From assembly GCF_016865235.1 (NCBI RefSeq), contig NZ_CP064030.1, forward strand, positions 1,426,001 through 1,490,000: a DNA stretch of 64,000 nucleotides. The letters are read 5' to 3'. Under the pieces are notes generated by a model that saw only the letters and a list, made by a program, of their open reading frames with translations, made no database searches and was not told the DNA's origin. Positions 23,844 through 31,405 of the stretch are shown piece by piece; the first letter of the stretch is position 1; each line of letters starts with the position of its first letter. The DNA is from Dyella caseinilytica. Its GTDB lineage: Bacteria > Pseudomonadota > Gammaproteobacteria > Xanthomonadales > Rhodanobacteraceae. The position numbers were made by a program, and so were the translations under genes.

Positions 23844-24857
23844 ATGAGCAAGACCATCGCGGTGATCCCGGGCGACGGCATCGGCCCGGAGATCATGACC
23901 GCCACGTTGCGCGTGCTCGATGCGCTGGATTGCGGTCTGAGCTATGACACCGTCGAGGCCGGCATGATTGCGCTGGAAAAGCACGGCGATCTGCTGCCCA
24001 AGGCCACGCTCGATGCCATCGCCAAGCACGAAGTGGCGCTGAAAGGCCCGCTGACCACGCCGGTGGGCGGCGGCTTCACCTCGATCAATGTCACGCTGCG
24101 CCGTCATTTCGATCTGTACGCGAACGTGCGCCCGGCGATCAGCTTCCCGGGCACCAAGGCGCGCTACGAGAACATCGACATCATCACGGTGCGCGAGAAC
24201 ACCGAAGGCGCCTATCTGGCTGAAGGCCAGACGCTGTCGGAAGATGGTGAAGTGGCGACTTCGATGATCCGCAACACCCGCAAAGGTAGTGCTCGCATCG
24301 TTCGCTATGCGTTCGAGATGGCGGTAAAGAAAGGCCGCAAGAAAGTCACGGCGGTGCACAAGGCCAACATCATCAAGACCGCTTCGGGCCTGTTCCTCAA
24401 TGTGGCGCGCGAGATCGCCAAGGAATACCCGCAGATCGAGTTCAACGAAATGATCGTGGACAACGCCTGCATGCAGCTGGTGATGCGTCCCGAGCAGTTC
24501 GACGTGATCGTCACCACCAACTTGTTCGGTGACATCCTTTCCGATCTGTGTGCGGGTCTGGTGGGCGGTCTGGGTCTGGCACCGGGCGACAACATCGGCG
24601 AGCATGCGGCTATCTTCGAAGCCGTGCATGGTTCGGCGCCGGATATTGCTGGCAAGGGTGTCGCCAATCCGTGCGCGTTGTTGCTGGCGGCGGCGGATAT
24701 GCTCGATCACCTGGGCATGGTCGATAAAGGCACCAAGCTGCGTCAGGCAATCCGCGACACGATGGCGAACGATCGCGATCACGTCACGCCGGATCTGGGC
24801 GGCAAGGGTTCCACCCAAAGCTTTGGCGAGGCGATTGTTAAGCGCGTCAAAGCTTGA
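23844..24857 (+). CDS. Isocitrate dehydrogenase, isopropylmalate-dehydrogenase-like type (probably NAD-dependent)
   Basis: 337 residues of the beta-decarboxylating dehydrogenase family: AVIPGDGIGPEI, the substrate loop TSINVTLRRHFDLYANVRP, ENTEGAYLAEG, the Lys in VHKANIIKTASGLF, and the metal aspartates in TNLFGDILSDLCAGLVGG. The length and substrate loop match the NAD-type isocitrate dehydrogenases of Xanthomonadales rather than the 415-residue NADP enzyme. It oxidises isocitrate to 2-oxoglutarate in the citric acid cycle. The start is ATG 23844 with AAGGAG about 8 bases upstream. A terminator follows. Confidence 0.88.
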   Translation: MSKTIAVIPGDGIGPEIMTATLRVLDALDCGLSYDTVEAGMIALEKHGDLLPKATLDAIAKHEVALKGPLTTPVGGGFTSINVTLRRHFDLYANVRPAISFPGTKARYENIDIITVRENTEGAYLAEGQTLSEDGEVATSMIRNTRKGSARIVRYAFEMAVKKGRKKVTAVHKANIIKTASGLFLNVAREIAKEYPQIEFNEMIVDNACMQLVMRPEQFDVIVTTNLFGDILSDLCAGLVGGLGLAPGDNIGEHAAIFEAVHGSAPDIAGKGVANPCALLLAAADMLDHLGMVDKGTKLRQAIRDTMANDRDHVTPDLGGKGSTQSFGEAIVKRVKA

Positions 24858-24883
24858 ACTTGGTTCTTCGTAAATCAAAAAAA

Positions 24884-24906
24884 GGCCGCCATGGGCGGCC
24901 TTTTTT
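24884..24906 (+). terminator. Intrinsic terminator after isocitrate dehydrogenase
   Basis: GGCCGCC/GGCGGCC stem with a 3-nt loop, preceded by seven A and followed by six T, so it may also stop the convergent AhpD-like transcript. Confidence 0.9.
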
Positions 24907-24936
24907 GTGTCGTGTCGCAGAGGGTGGTCTGACGCA

Positions 24937-25401
24937 TCAGGCTGCTTCTCGACGTGCCGGCTGAAAACTTCCTGGCTCCGTCTTCGACGGTACCGCAATA
25001 CGGTTCCAGCCGTTGATCATGATCACCAGCAGATTCAGATCCATCAGCTCGCGTTCGCTGAACTGCGCGCTTGCCTGTTGGTAAACCTCATCCGGCACAC
25101 CATGCACAGGATCAAGCCGCGTCACCGCTTCGCACCAGACGAAGGCCGCGCGTTCGCGATCGCTATAAAAAGGCGCTTCACGCCAGGCTTGCAGCAGATA
25201 AAGGCGTTGCTCGGTTTCGCCATCGGCACGCGCTTCCTTGCTGTGCATATCGATGCAGTACGCGCAGCCATTCAATTGGGATGCGCGCAGCATCACCAGA
25301 TGAACCAGACTCTTCTCAAGGCCGGATTGATCGATGTGCGCCTTCATCGCAAACAGCGGTTTCAGGGCTTCGGGATAGGTGTAGTAGGAAAAACGTGCCA
25401 T
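24937..25401 (-). CDS. AhpD-like carboxymuconolactone decarboxylase-family protein, ECF41 partner
   Basis: 154 residues with NGCAYCIDMH, giving Cys46, Cys49 and His53 of the AhpD active site. The start is ATG 25401 with GAGGA nine bases upstream. It lies 38 bp downstream of the ECF41 sigma gene on the same strand. ECF41 sigma factors are typically encoded beside a carboxymuconolactone decarboxylase, oxidoreductase or epimerase (the COE genes) and control it, so this is the expected target gene. Its substrate is unknown. Confidence 0.88.
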   Translation of the reverse strand: MARFSYYTYPEALKPLFAMKAHIDQSGLEKSLVHLVMLRASQLNGCAYCIDMHSKEARADGETEQRLYLLQAWREAPFYSDRERAAFVWCEAVTRLDPVHGVPDEVYQQASAQFSERELMDLNLLVIMINGWNRIAVPSKTEPGSFQPARREAA

Positions 25402-25439
25402 GGGGAATGTCCTCGGTTGATGGGCCACAGTCGGCCGTT

Positions 25440-26339
25440 TCAATGCAAGGACGGGCCACTCGGCGATTTCGTGACAGTGGCCAACCGGGCCAGCTTTTCC
25501 GGATTGCGCAAAGAGTGAAGTGCGACGATGTGCTCACCATCGCACTCGATCCAGGTAGCGGTGGCCAGCTTGTCATCCACCCAGGTCAGCATGACCGGTG
25601 CGCCGTTGAGCATCTGCAGTTGCCGCCGCACAACGTGTTCCTCTTCATGCTTCGCGACCTGCAAGTAAAGACGGGTGATCCGGTCGCCGCCTAGCAGCGG
25701 TCGCAACGCAGCGGTGACCACGCCGCCGCCGTCGGATACGTGCATGGCATCTTCGGCAAACAGCATGCGCAGGTTTTCTTCATTCGGGTGTTCCAGCGCC
25801 TGGGCGAAGCGTTCCAGCAGACGGCGCTGCGTCTGAGTGTTGGTGGTGAAACGCGTACGTTCATCGCGCAACCGCTGTTTGGCGCGATGTGCACGCTGGC
25901 GGGAAGCTTCTTCGGTGATGTCGAGGATGGCCGCGGCTTCTGCGTGGCTATAGTCAAAGACATCGTGTAGCAGAAATGCCGCCCGTTCTTCAGCCGTGAG
26001 CCGTTCGAGCAGCACCAGAAACGACATGGTGAGCGTTTCAGCATGCTCGGCATGGGCTTCAGGGCGCTTTTCCAGTTCGATCAGCGGCTCGGGCAGCCAG
26101 GGGCCGGTGTAATGCTCGCGTTCTACCTTGGCGTGGCGCAGTCGATCCAGGGCCAGGCGTGTGGTGACGGTGACCAGCCAGGCTTCCGGATCATCCAGGC
26201 TGGACTTGTCTTGCGCATGCCAGCGCAGCCAGGCGTCATGAAGAATATCTTCGGCATCGGCCGGCGTGCCCAGCATGCGATAGGCGAGGCCGAGCAGGCG
26301 AGGGCGGTGTTTCTGAAACAGTTCGGTGTGCGCGTCCAC
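25440..26339 (-). CDS. ECF41-family RNA polymerase sigma factor with C-terminal SnoaL-like domain
   Basis: 299 residues. Region sigma-2 (HRPRLLGLAYRMLGTPADAEDILHD), linker with WLPEPL, region sigma-4 (LTAEERAAFLLHDVFDYSHAEAAAIL), then a 130-residue extension with DGGG and NPEKL. The three words WLPEP, DGGG and NPDKL-like are the described signatures of ECF41, whose fused domain replaces an anti-sigma factor and modulates activity. The start is ATG 26339 with GGAGGA about 8 bases upstream. A near-consensus ECF41 promoter precedes it, predicting autoregulation and co-expression of the AhpD-like gene downstream. The inducing signal of this group is not known. Confidence 0.92.
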   Translation of the reverse strand: MDAHTELFQKHRPRLLGLAYRMLGTPADAEDILHDAWLRWHAQDKSSLDDPEAWLVTVTTRLALDRLRHAKVEREHYTGPWLPEPLIELEKRPEAHAEHAETLTMSFLVLLERLTAEERAAFLLHDVFDYSHAEAAAILDITEEASRQRAHRAKQRLRDERTRFTTNTQTQRRLLERFAQALEHPNEENLRMLFAEDAMHVSDGGGVVTAALRPLLGGDRITRLYLQVAKHEEEHVVRRQLQMLNGAPVMLTWVDDKLATATWIECDGEHIVALHSLRNPEKLARLATVTKSPSGPSLH

Positions 26340-26368
26340 GGCAGTCCTCCAGGCGGTCGTGCAACCAG

Positions 26369-26395
26369 GACGCGCGAATCCGCGAAAGCGTGACA
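26369..26395 (-). promoter_or_regulatory. Predicted ECF41-dependent promoter
   Basis: On the minus strand TGTCACG (26395-26389), then exactly 16 bases, then CGTC (26372-26369). The published ECF41 consensus is TGTCACA-N16-CGTC, so there is one mismatch. It is 30 bp upstream of the sigma gene start. Confidence 0.75.
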
Positions 26396-26404
26396 GTCAG
26401 TGGT

Positions 26405-27352
26405 TCAGCGCACGAACGGCCATGGTGCCAGGAACACCAGCCAGATAAAGATCACCATGCCGATGTATTTCACCGTACGGAACAGCTTCGGGTATTTCTT
26501 CTTGAATTCCCGGTTGCGTGCGCGGTTGCGCTGGTTAAGCGCAAAGATGCGATTGACGAAGCCGGTCTTTTCTTCCGGCGATTCGGTATTCGGTGAAGCG
26601 GTGATCTTGCCCATGAAAGCCCCCACGCGGTGGTTGATGGCATTCATCAGTCGGGTGCGTAACGGGCGTTCCACGTCGGCGAACAGGATCACGCGAGTCT
26701 GGTCGGTCTTGTTTTCCACCCAGTGCACGTAGGTTTCGTCGAACACGACATCCTTGCCGTCGCCCCAGGCGTGTTCTTCTCCGTCAACAAAGATGCGGCA
26801 GTCGCGCGAATTGGGCGTGATCAGGCCAAGGTGATAGCGCAGCGAACCGGCGAAAGGATCGCGATGCGGGTTGAGTTTGCTGTTTGGCGCGAGCGTGGCG
26901 AACATCGCTGCCTTCACGCTCGGAATCGATTTCAGCAAGGCGACCGTTTGCGGGCACAGTGCCTCGGCGGAGGACAACGGTTCACCGTACCATTTCAGGT
27001 AGAAGCGCTTCCAACCTTGCTTGAAGAAGCTGTTGAAGCTGGCGTCATTGTTGTTTTGCGCGGCGCGGATATGACCTTCGTCAAACAGTTGCAGCGCTTC
27101 GTCGCGAATGATTTGCCAGTTGTTTTGGAGCAGGTCGAGTTGCGGGAAGCCGCCGCGGTCGAGAATCGGTCTGGCCGGTACCGCCGAGAAGGCGTACATC
27201 AGCAGGTTGTAGGGCGCGAACACCGCGGAGTGATCAACGAGCTGACGATCGAAGCGCAGGCGGGCGCGGCCACGCAGATGCACCAACAGCACGCACAGCA
27301 CGAAAGCCAGCAGCACGTAGAGGACGATGAAACGGGGACTGAGGAAATCCAT
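26405..27352 (-). CDS. lpxO: LpxO-type aspartyl/asparaginyl beta-hydroxylase (lipid A 2-hydroxylase)
   Basis: 315 residues with a hydrophobic helix at each end (residues 7-25 and about 295-310), placing the enzyme at the inner membrane. The central domain has the Fe(II)/2-oxoglutarate dioxygenase ligands in NPHRDPFAGSLRYHLGL and VFDETYVHWVEN. LpxO hydroxylates the 2-position of a secondary acyl chain on lipid A. The gene starts at ATG 27352 and follows the ECF41 locus tail to tail of promoter regions on the same strand; no operon link is apparent. Confidence 0.85.
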   Translation of the reverse strand: MDFLSPRFIVLYVLLAFVLCVLLVHLRGRARLRFDRQLVDHSAVFAPYNLLMYAFSAVPARPILDRGGFPQLDLLQNNWQIIRDEALQLFDEGHIRAAQNNNDASFNSFFKQGWKRFYLKWYGEPLSSAEALCPQTVALLKSIPSVKAAMFATLAPNSKLNPHRDPFAGSLRYHLGLITPNSRDCRIFVDGEEHAWGDGKDVVFDETYVHWVENKTDQTRVILFADVERPLRTRLMNAINHRVGAFMGKITASPNTESPEEKTGFVNRIFALNQRNRARNREFKKKYPKLFRTVKYIGMVIFIWLVFLAPWPFVR

Positions 27353-27466
27353 CGTGAAAAGCGGCTCGGGTAGCGCCAGGGATATGGCCGGAGTATGTGG
27401 CCGGAAAGCCGCAAGTCAAGGATTTTACGGCAGATCTATGCCTGCATGGGGCCGTTCCGGACGGTC

Positions 27467-28255
27467 TTAGTGACGCAGCACGTAAACGGCTCCGCCGCCC
27501 GGGCGATACCCATCCTTCAAGGCGCGATGCACATAGGCGGAAGCGCGACGTATCGCTTGGCGCGGCGTATGACCCAGGGCGAGTTCGGCTGCGATGGCAG
27601 ATGCCAGCGTGCAACCGGTGCCGTGGCCCTCGCGCGGCAGGCGGGTGTGCCGGATTTCTATGACGCCGCGATCATCGAAGTAACGGTCAACCACCTTGTC
27701 GCCACGCGCATGGCCGCCTTTCAACAAGACACTGGCGGCTCCGAGGGCGAGCAAAGCTTCGCCGGCTGCTTCCAGTTGTCTAGCGGTGCGTAGCGGGCGG
27801 CCGAGCAGGGATTCGGCCTCGGGCAGGTTCGGAGTCACTATGTCAGCGAGCGGAATCAGCTCGTTGATGACGGCCTCGACGGCATCCTCGTCGAGCAGTC
27901 GCGAGCCGCTGGTGGAAATCATGACCGGGTCGACGACCAGCCAGGCAGGCTTGCGTCGGCGCAACTCCCTGGCGACGAGTCGTACGGTTTTGGCGTTGCC
28001 AAGCATCCCCGTTTTTACCGCGGCGATCGGGAAGTCATCGAACACTGCTTGGATCTGGTTGCGGATGTGCGCAAGTGGCACCGGATGCACTGCGGTGACG
28101 CCACGCGTGTTCTGCGAGGTGATGGCGGCAATGACTGACAAGCCATGCACGTGGTGTGCATGGAACGTTTTCAGATCGGCCTGAATGCCGGCGCCTCCGC
28201 CGGAGTCGGAACCGGCGATGGTGAGGGCGATGGGCGGTTGGTTGGAGGTTGCCAC
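27467..28255 (-). CDS. thiD: Hydroxymethylpyrimidine/phosphomethylpyrimidine kinase
   Basis: 262 residues of the ribokinase-like fold: TIAGSDSGGGAGIQADLKTF, VKTGMLGN, DPVMISTSG, PNLPEAESLLG and the anion hole REGHGTGCTLASAIAAELA. It phosphorylates HMP and HMP-P for thiamine synthesis. The start is a GTG at 28255. No TPP riboswitch is visible in the short upstream region, which is instead occupied by a palindromic repeat. Confidence 0.93.
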   Translation of the reverse strand: MATSNQPPIALTIAGSDSGGGAGIQADLKTFHAHHVHGLSVIAAITSQNTRGVTAVHPVPLAHIRNQIQAVFDDFPIAAVKTGMLGNAKTVRLVARELRRRKPAWLVVDPVMISTSGSRLLDEDAVEAVINELIPLADIVTPNLPEAESLLGRPLRTARQLEAAGEALLALGAASVLLKGGHARGDKVVDRYFDDRGVIEIRHTRLPREGHGTGCTLASAIAAELALGHTPRQAIRRASAYVHRALKDGYRPGGGAVYVLRH

Positions 28256-28263
28256 GCTCTTAG

Positions 28264-28290
28264 CTCGTCATTCTGGCGAAGGCCGGAATC
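28264..28290. repeat. REP-like element (GTCATTCTGGCGAAGGCCGGAATCC type), left of the GIY-YIG gene
   Basis: It contains GGCGAAGGCC flanked by CATTCT/GGAATCC, the same palindrome as at 28598 and 49397. It lies directly downstream of the GIY-YIG gene's stop (minus strand). Confidence 0.75.
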
Positions 28291-28323
28291 CATCTATAAC
28301 AATGCGGGATACAGGTCGATCCA

Positions 28324-28587
28324 TTAAGGATTTTCTTCTTCGATCAAACGAAATTTACAGTCACGCTTCCAGTTCTTAATGGCTTTTTTTCGGAGGATGG
28401 CCGACTCCATTGTGTCATGGAGTTCAAACCAAGCGAGCAAATGCACATCGTAACGGTTCGTAAATCCGGCTACGAAGTCATTTTTGTGCTGCCAAATGCG
28501 CTTGATCAAATCGCTGGTGACGCCAACGTAAAGCGTGCCTCTACGACGGCTGGCAAGTATGTATACACAAGGTAATCGCCGGTCCAT
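28324..28587 (-). CDS. Solitary GIY-YIG nuclease-family protein (YhbQ/UPF0213-like)
   Basis: 87 residues. CVYILASRRRGTLYVGVTSD carries the GIY-YIG pair (here VYI and YVG), followed by the conserved Arg in LIKRIWQHK, and the Glu in ESAILRKKAIKNWKR. Such single-domain proteins resemble the catalytic half of UvrC and homing nucleases; their cell role is unsettled. The start is ATG 28587 (MDRRLPCVYI). The gene is bracketed by two copies of the same palindromic repeat and is more AT-rich than thiD and the PhoH gene beside it, suggesting it arrived as a unit. Confidence 0.85.
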   Translation of the reverse strand: MDRRLPCVYILASRRRGTLYVGVTSDLIKRIWQHKNDFVAGFTNRYDVHLLAWFELHDTMESAILRKKAIKNWKRDCKFRLIEEENP

Positions 28588-28597
28588 GGCTACGTCC

Positions 28598-28627
28598 CAC
28601 ATGGATTCCGGCCTTCGCCGGAATCCA
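28598..28627. repeat. REP-like element, right of the GIY-YIG gene
   Basis: GGATTCCGGCCTTCGCCGGAATCC is a near-perfect palindrome and the inverted counterpart of the element at 28264. Confidence 0.8.
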
Positions 28628-28690
28628 TTTCTGTTGCTTTAGCGGTAAATAAAACCTTGCTTTTTACAGTCTCAAACAGCAGGCCGGCTC

Positions 28691-30070
28691 TTACAACGCT
28701 TCCGACGCAAAATCCGCCAACCGCGAACGCTCGCCACGTCGAAGCGTGATATGCGCCGAATGCGACCAATGCTTGAAGCGATCAACCGCGTAGGTCAGGC
28801 CGGATGTTGTTTCAGTCAGGTAAGGCGTATCGATCTGCTCTACGTTGCCCAGGCACACGATCTTGGTGCCGGGGCCGGCGCGTGTGATGAGCGTCTTCAT
28901 CTGTTTTGGCGTGAGATTCTGCGCCTCATCAATGATCAGGTAACGCGACAGGAAGGTGCGTCCGCGCATGAAGTTGAGCGAGCGGATCTTGATGCGCGAC
29001 GCAAGCAGGTCGTTGGTGGCCTGGCGGCCCCAACTGCCGCCTTCTTCGGGATTGGCGAGCACTTCGAGATTATCGGTGAGCGCGCCCATCCACGGCGTCA
29101 TCTTTTCTTCTTCAGTGCCGGGCAGGAAGCCGATGTCTTCGCCGACCGAGACGGTGGCGCGGGTCATGATGATTTCGCGATAGCGCTGCTGGTCCATGAC
29201 TTGCGCCAGACCGGCAGCCAGCGCGAGCAGGGTTTTGCCGGTGCCGGCGGTGCCGAGCAGGGTGACGAAGTCGACATCGGGATCCATCAGCACATTCAGC
29301 GCGAAGTTCTGTTCGCGGTTGCGCGCAGCGATGCCCCACACGCTGTGGTTGCTGTGGCTGTGATCGTCGAGCAAGACCAGCGTCGCGCGCTGTTCGTCCA
29401 CGTGCAGTACGCGCAGTTCCACGTTGTCGTCACCGGGCAGGAACAGGCACTGGTTGGGATACCAGTCTTCATCCTCATGGCGCTCGACTTTGTAGTAAGT
29501 GCGACCACGTTCGTTCCAGGATTGCACTTCGGGATGCTTGTCCCAGAAGCTTTCCGGTAGTTCCGTGGAGCCGGTGTAGAGCAGGGAAAAATCATCGAGG
29601 GCGCGATCGTTTTCGTAGTCCTCCGCATCAATCCCGTAGATCTTGGACTTGATGCGCAGGTTGATGTCCTTGGTAACCAGAATCACCGCACGATCCGGAT
29701 TCTGGTCACGCAGTTCGATCACCGAGGAAAGGATCTGGTTGTCGGCCTTGCCATGCCCGTTCGTCGTGCGCTGCTGGAAATACAGCCGGCCCACCGCGCC
29801 GCCGCGCCTGAGCGTGACGCCTTCCGGGCTGCTCAGTTCCAGACCGTTGCTGATGCCGTGCCCGTTGCCGCGCTCGATCAGCTCGTTGAGAAAACGACTG
29901 ACCTGGCGACCGTTGCGTGAAACTTCCGAAGCCCCTTTTTTCTTTTCGTCCAGCTCCTCCAGCACCGTCATGGGAATGAAGACGTCGTGTTCCTCGAAAC
30001 GGAACAGCGAAGTGGGATCGTGCAACAGCACATTGGTATCGAGGGCGTAGATGCGCTTGCTTCCGGTCAT
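28691..30070 (-). CDS. PhoH-family protein with N-terminal PIN domain (PhoH2/YlaK type)
   Basis: 459 residues. Residues 1-150 are a PIN nuclease domain (IYALDTNVLLHDP, the acidic pair in VLEELDEKKKG, VILVTKDINLRIK); residues about 240-459 are a PhoH P-loop ATPase with Walker A GTAGTGKT and Walker B YLIIDEAQN. Studied PhoH2 proteins have ATP-dependent RNA helicase and ribonuclease activity. It is transcribed alone from ATG 30070; the gap to bcp is 70 bp on the same strand. Confidence 0.9.
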   Translation of the reverse strand: MTGSKRIYALDTNVLLHDPTSLFRFEEHDVFIPMTVLEELDEKKKGASEVSRNGRQVSRFLNELIERGNGHGISNGLELSSPEGVTLRRGGAVGRLYFQQRTTNGHGKADNQILSSVIELRDQNPDRAVILVTKDINLRIKSKIYGIDAEDYENDRALDDFSLLYTGSTELPESFWDKHPEVQSWNERGRTYYKVERHEDEDWYPNQCLFLPGDDNVELRVLHVDEQRATLVLLDDHSHSNHSVWGIAARNREQNFALNVLMDPDVDFVTLLGTAGTGKTLLALAAGLAQVMDQQRYREIIMTRATVSVGEDIGFLPGTEEEKMTPWMGALTDNLEVLANPEEGGSWGRQATNDLLASRIKIRSLNFMRGRTFLSRYLIIDEAQNLTPKQMKTLITRAGPGTKIVCLGNVEQIDTPYLTETTSGLTYAVDRFKHWSHSAHITLRRGERSRLADFASEAL

Positions 30071-30140
30071 GCGGAAGGAACCTCACGAGGTTTGAGGTGG
30101 AGAGGGAAGTGCACGTTTGCGAGAGCGTGTGACGTGGAAA

Positions 30141-30602
30141 TCACCGGGTAGGAATAGCGTCGAGCACCGCCTGGGCATGGCCGGGCACCTTCACGCCCCG
30201 CCACTCCGCGGCGAGCTTGCCGTCGGGGTCGATCAGAAAGGTACTGCGTACCACGCCCATGTGACGTTTCCCGTACAGCACCTTTTCATGGATCACGTCG
30301 AAGGCGCCGCACCAGGTTTCCTCAGGGTCAGAGACCAGCGGGAATGGCAATTCCTGCTTGCTGGCAAAGTTGGCGTGGGATTTAACCGAGTCGCGCGAGA
30401 CGCCGATGATTTCGGCGTGGCGTTTCTTGAACTTCGGATAGAGATCGCGGAAGTCTTTGGCCTCGTTGGTGCACCCGGGGGTGCTGTCCTTCGGGTAGAA
30501 GTAGACGACTACCCATTGGCCTTTCAGTGAATCGAGTTTCAGCGTGCTGCCGTCGCCGGTGACGCCTTGAAGCTTGGGTACTTTCTTGCCGAGTTCGGGC
30601 AT
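30141..30602 (-). CDS. bcp: Thioredoxin-dependent thiol peroxidase (Bcp/PrxQ family), lacking the usual resolving cysteine
   Basis: 153 residues with the peroxidatic Cys44 in PKDSTPGCTNEAKDF and the Arg in VRSTFLIDPDG. It reduces peroxides in the cytoplasm. In E. coli Bcp the resolving Cys lies five residues later; here that position is Ala/Lys, and the alternative site used by Xanthomonas PrxQ (in SVKSHxNFC) reads SVKSHANFA. Only Cys98 (EETWCGAFD) remains. The enzyme may therefore work as a 1-Cys type or use an unusual partner. The start is ATG 30602, with GGAG six bases upstream. Confidence 0.9.
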   Translation of the reverse strand: MPELGKKVPKLQGVTGDGSTLKLDSLKGQWVVVYFYPKDSTPGCTNEAKDFRDLYPKFKKRHAEIIGVSRDSVKSHANFASKQELPFPLVSDPEETWCGAFDVIHEKVLYGKRHMGVVRSTFLIDPDGKLAAEWRGVKVPGHAQAVLDAIPTR

Positions 30603-30726
30603 GGGCTCTCCATCAGAACAGGAGTACTGCGTGTTCCTGGGATGGAGACTAGCGCGATGTAGATGACGGAAACAGCCTTGTCAGATGACGCTGGGCGGAG
30701 CATCCTAGAACTTCACCGGCTCCATG

Positions 30727-31290
30727 CTAAAACTTCACCGGATCCATGATGGCATCCAGATTCAGGCTGTCGCAGAACTCGAGGAAGTCATCGCGCAACG
30801 CGGCGATGTGCAGCTTGTCCGGTACCCCGATGGTGAATTGCGCCTGGAACATCGCGGCGCCTGTCTGCATGGCTTGGTAACGCATCGAGCTCAATTGTTC
30901 CACGCTGATGTCGTGGCGATTGAAGAAGTCGACGATCTTCACCAGGATGCCCGGACGGTCCGACGACACCACTTCCACCAGATAGGGCAACAAATGCCCG
31001 CTGGGTTCGCGCGGATTAGTGCGGTAGTGGGTAAGGCGGAACTCTTCCTCACGGGCGAGCTTGGTCAACGCTGTTTCGAGTTTGGCCACGGCATCCCAGG
31101 CGCCGGTGGCGAGCAGGGTAAGCGAAGTGTCCGCGCCAATCGTGGAAACCCGCGCGTCGGAAAGATTGCAGCCGGCATCGGCGATACGGCGTGCCAGCAC
31201 AAGCAACGGAGTGCGGGCTGCAGGTGTCAGCGTCTGGATCAGCAGTTGGTGGTCGTTGCTGGATCGCGCTGAAAAAGGGTTGGTGGACAT
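30727..31290 (-). CDS. gcvR: Tandem ACT-domain protein, glycine cleavage repressor type
   Basis: 187 residues consisting of two ACT domains (residues about 14-90 and 102-180; YLVEVVSSDRPGILVKIVDFFNRHDISVEQL in the second). This matches GcvR, which binds glycine and controls the GcvA regulator in enterics. Divergent from dapA, with 115 bp between them. Next to its stop codon the last codons are duplicated: GATCCGGTGAAGTTTTAG is followed directly by a near copy ending TTCTAG. Confidence 0.85.
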   Translation of the reverse strand: MSTNPFSARSSNDHQLLIQTLTPAARTPLLVLARRIADAGCNLSDARVSTIGADTSLTLLATGAWDAVAKLETALTKLAREEEFRLTHYRTNPREPSGHLLPYLVEVVSSDRPGILVKIVDFFNRHDISVEQLSSMRYQAMQTGAAMFQAQFTIGVPDKLHIAALRDDFLEFCDSLNLDAIMDPVKF

Positions 31291-31342
31291 GGACGATGGC
31301 GACCCCGCGTCGTGCGGGATGACGACGAACGATACGCCAGCT

Positions 31343-31373
31343 TACTTGCCCGTCCCGCGGGCCCGCAAGTAAC
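31343..31373. promoter_or_regulatory. Inverted repeat in the gcvR-dapA divergent region
   Basis: TTACTTGC and GCAAGTAA (8-bp perfect arms) flank a GC-rich core that includes CCCGCGGG. It lies 33 bp upstream of the dapA start and 53 bp from gcvR, so it could be an operator or a leader hairpin of dapA. Confidence 0.5.
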
Positions 31374-31405
31374 ATGCATGGCTTGGCTTTTGTGCGGATT
31401 GCGCC

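Noticed and set aside
28256..28320. TPP riboswitch upstream of thiD
   Set aside because: The short upstream region contains only the REP-like palindrome; no THI-box conserved segments are visible.
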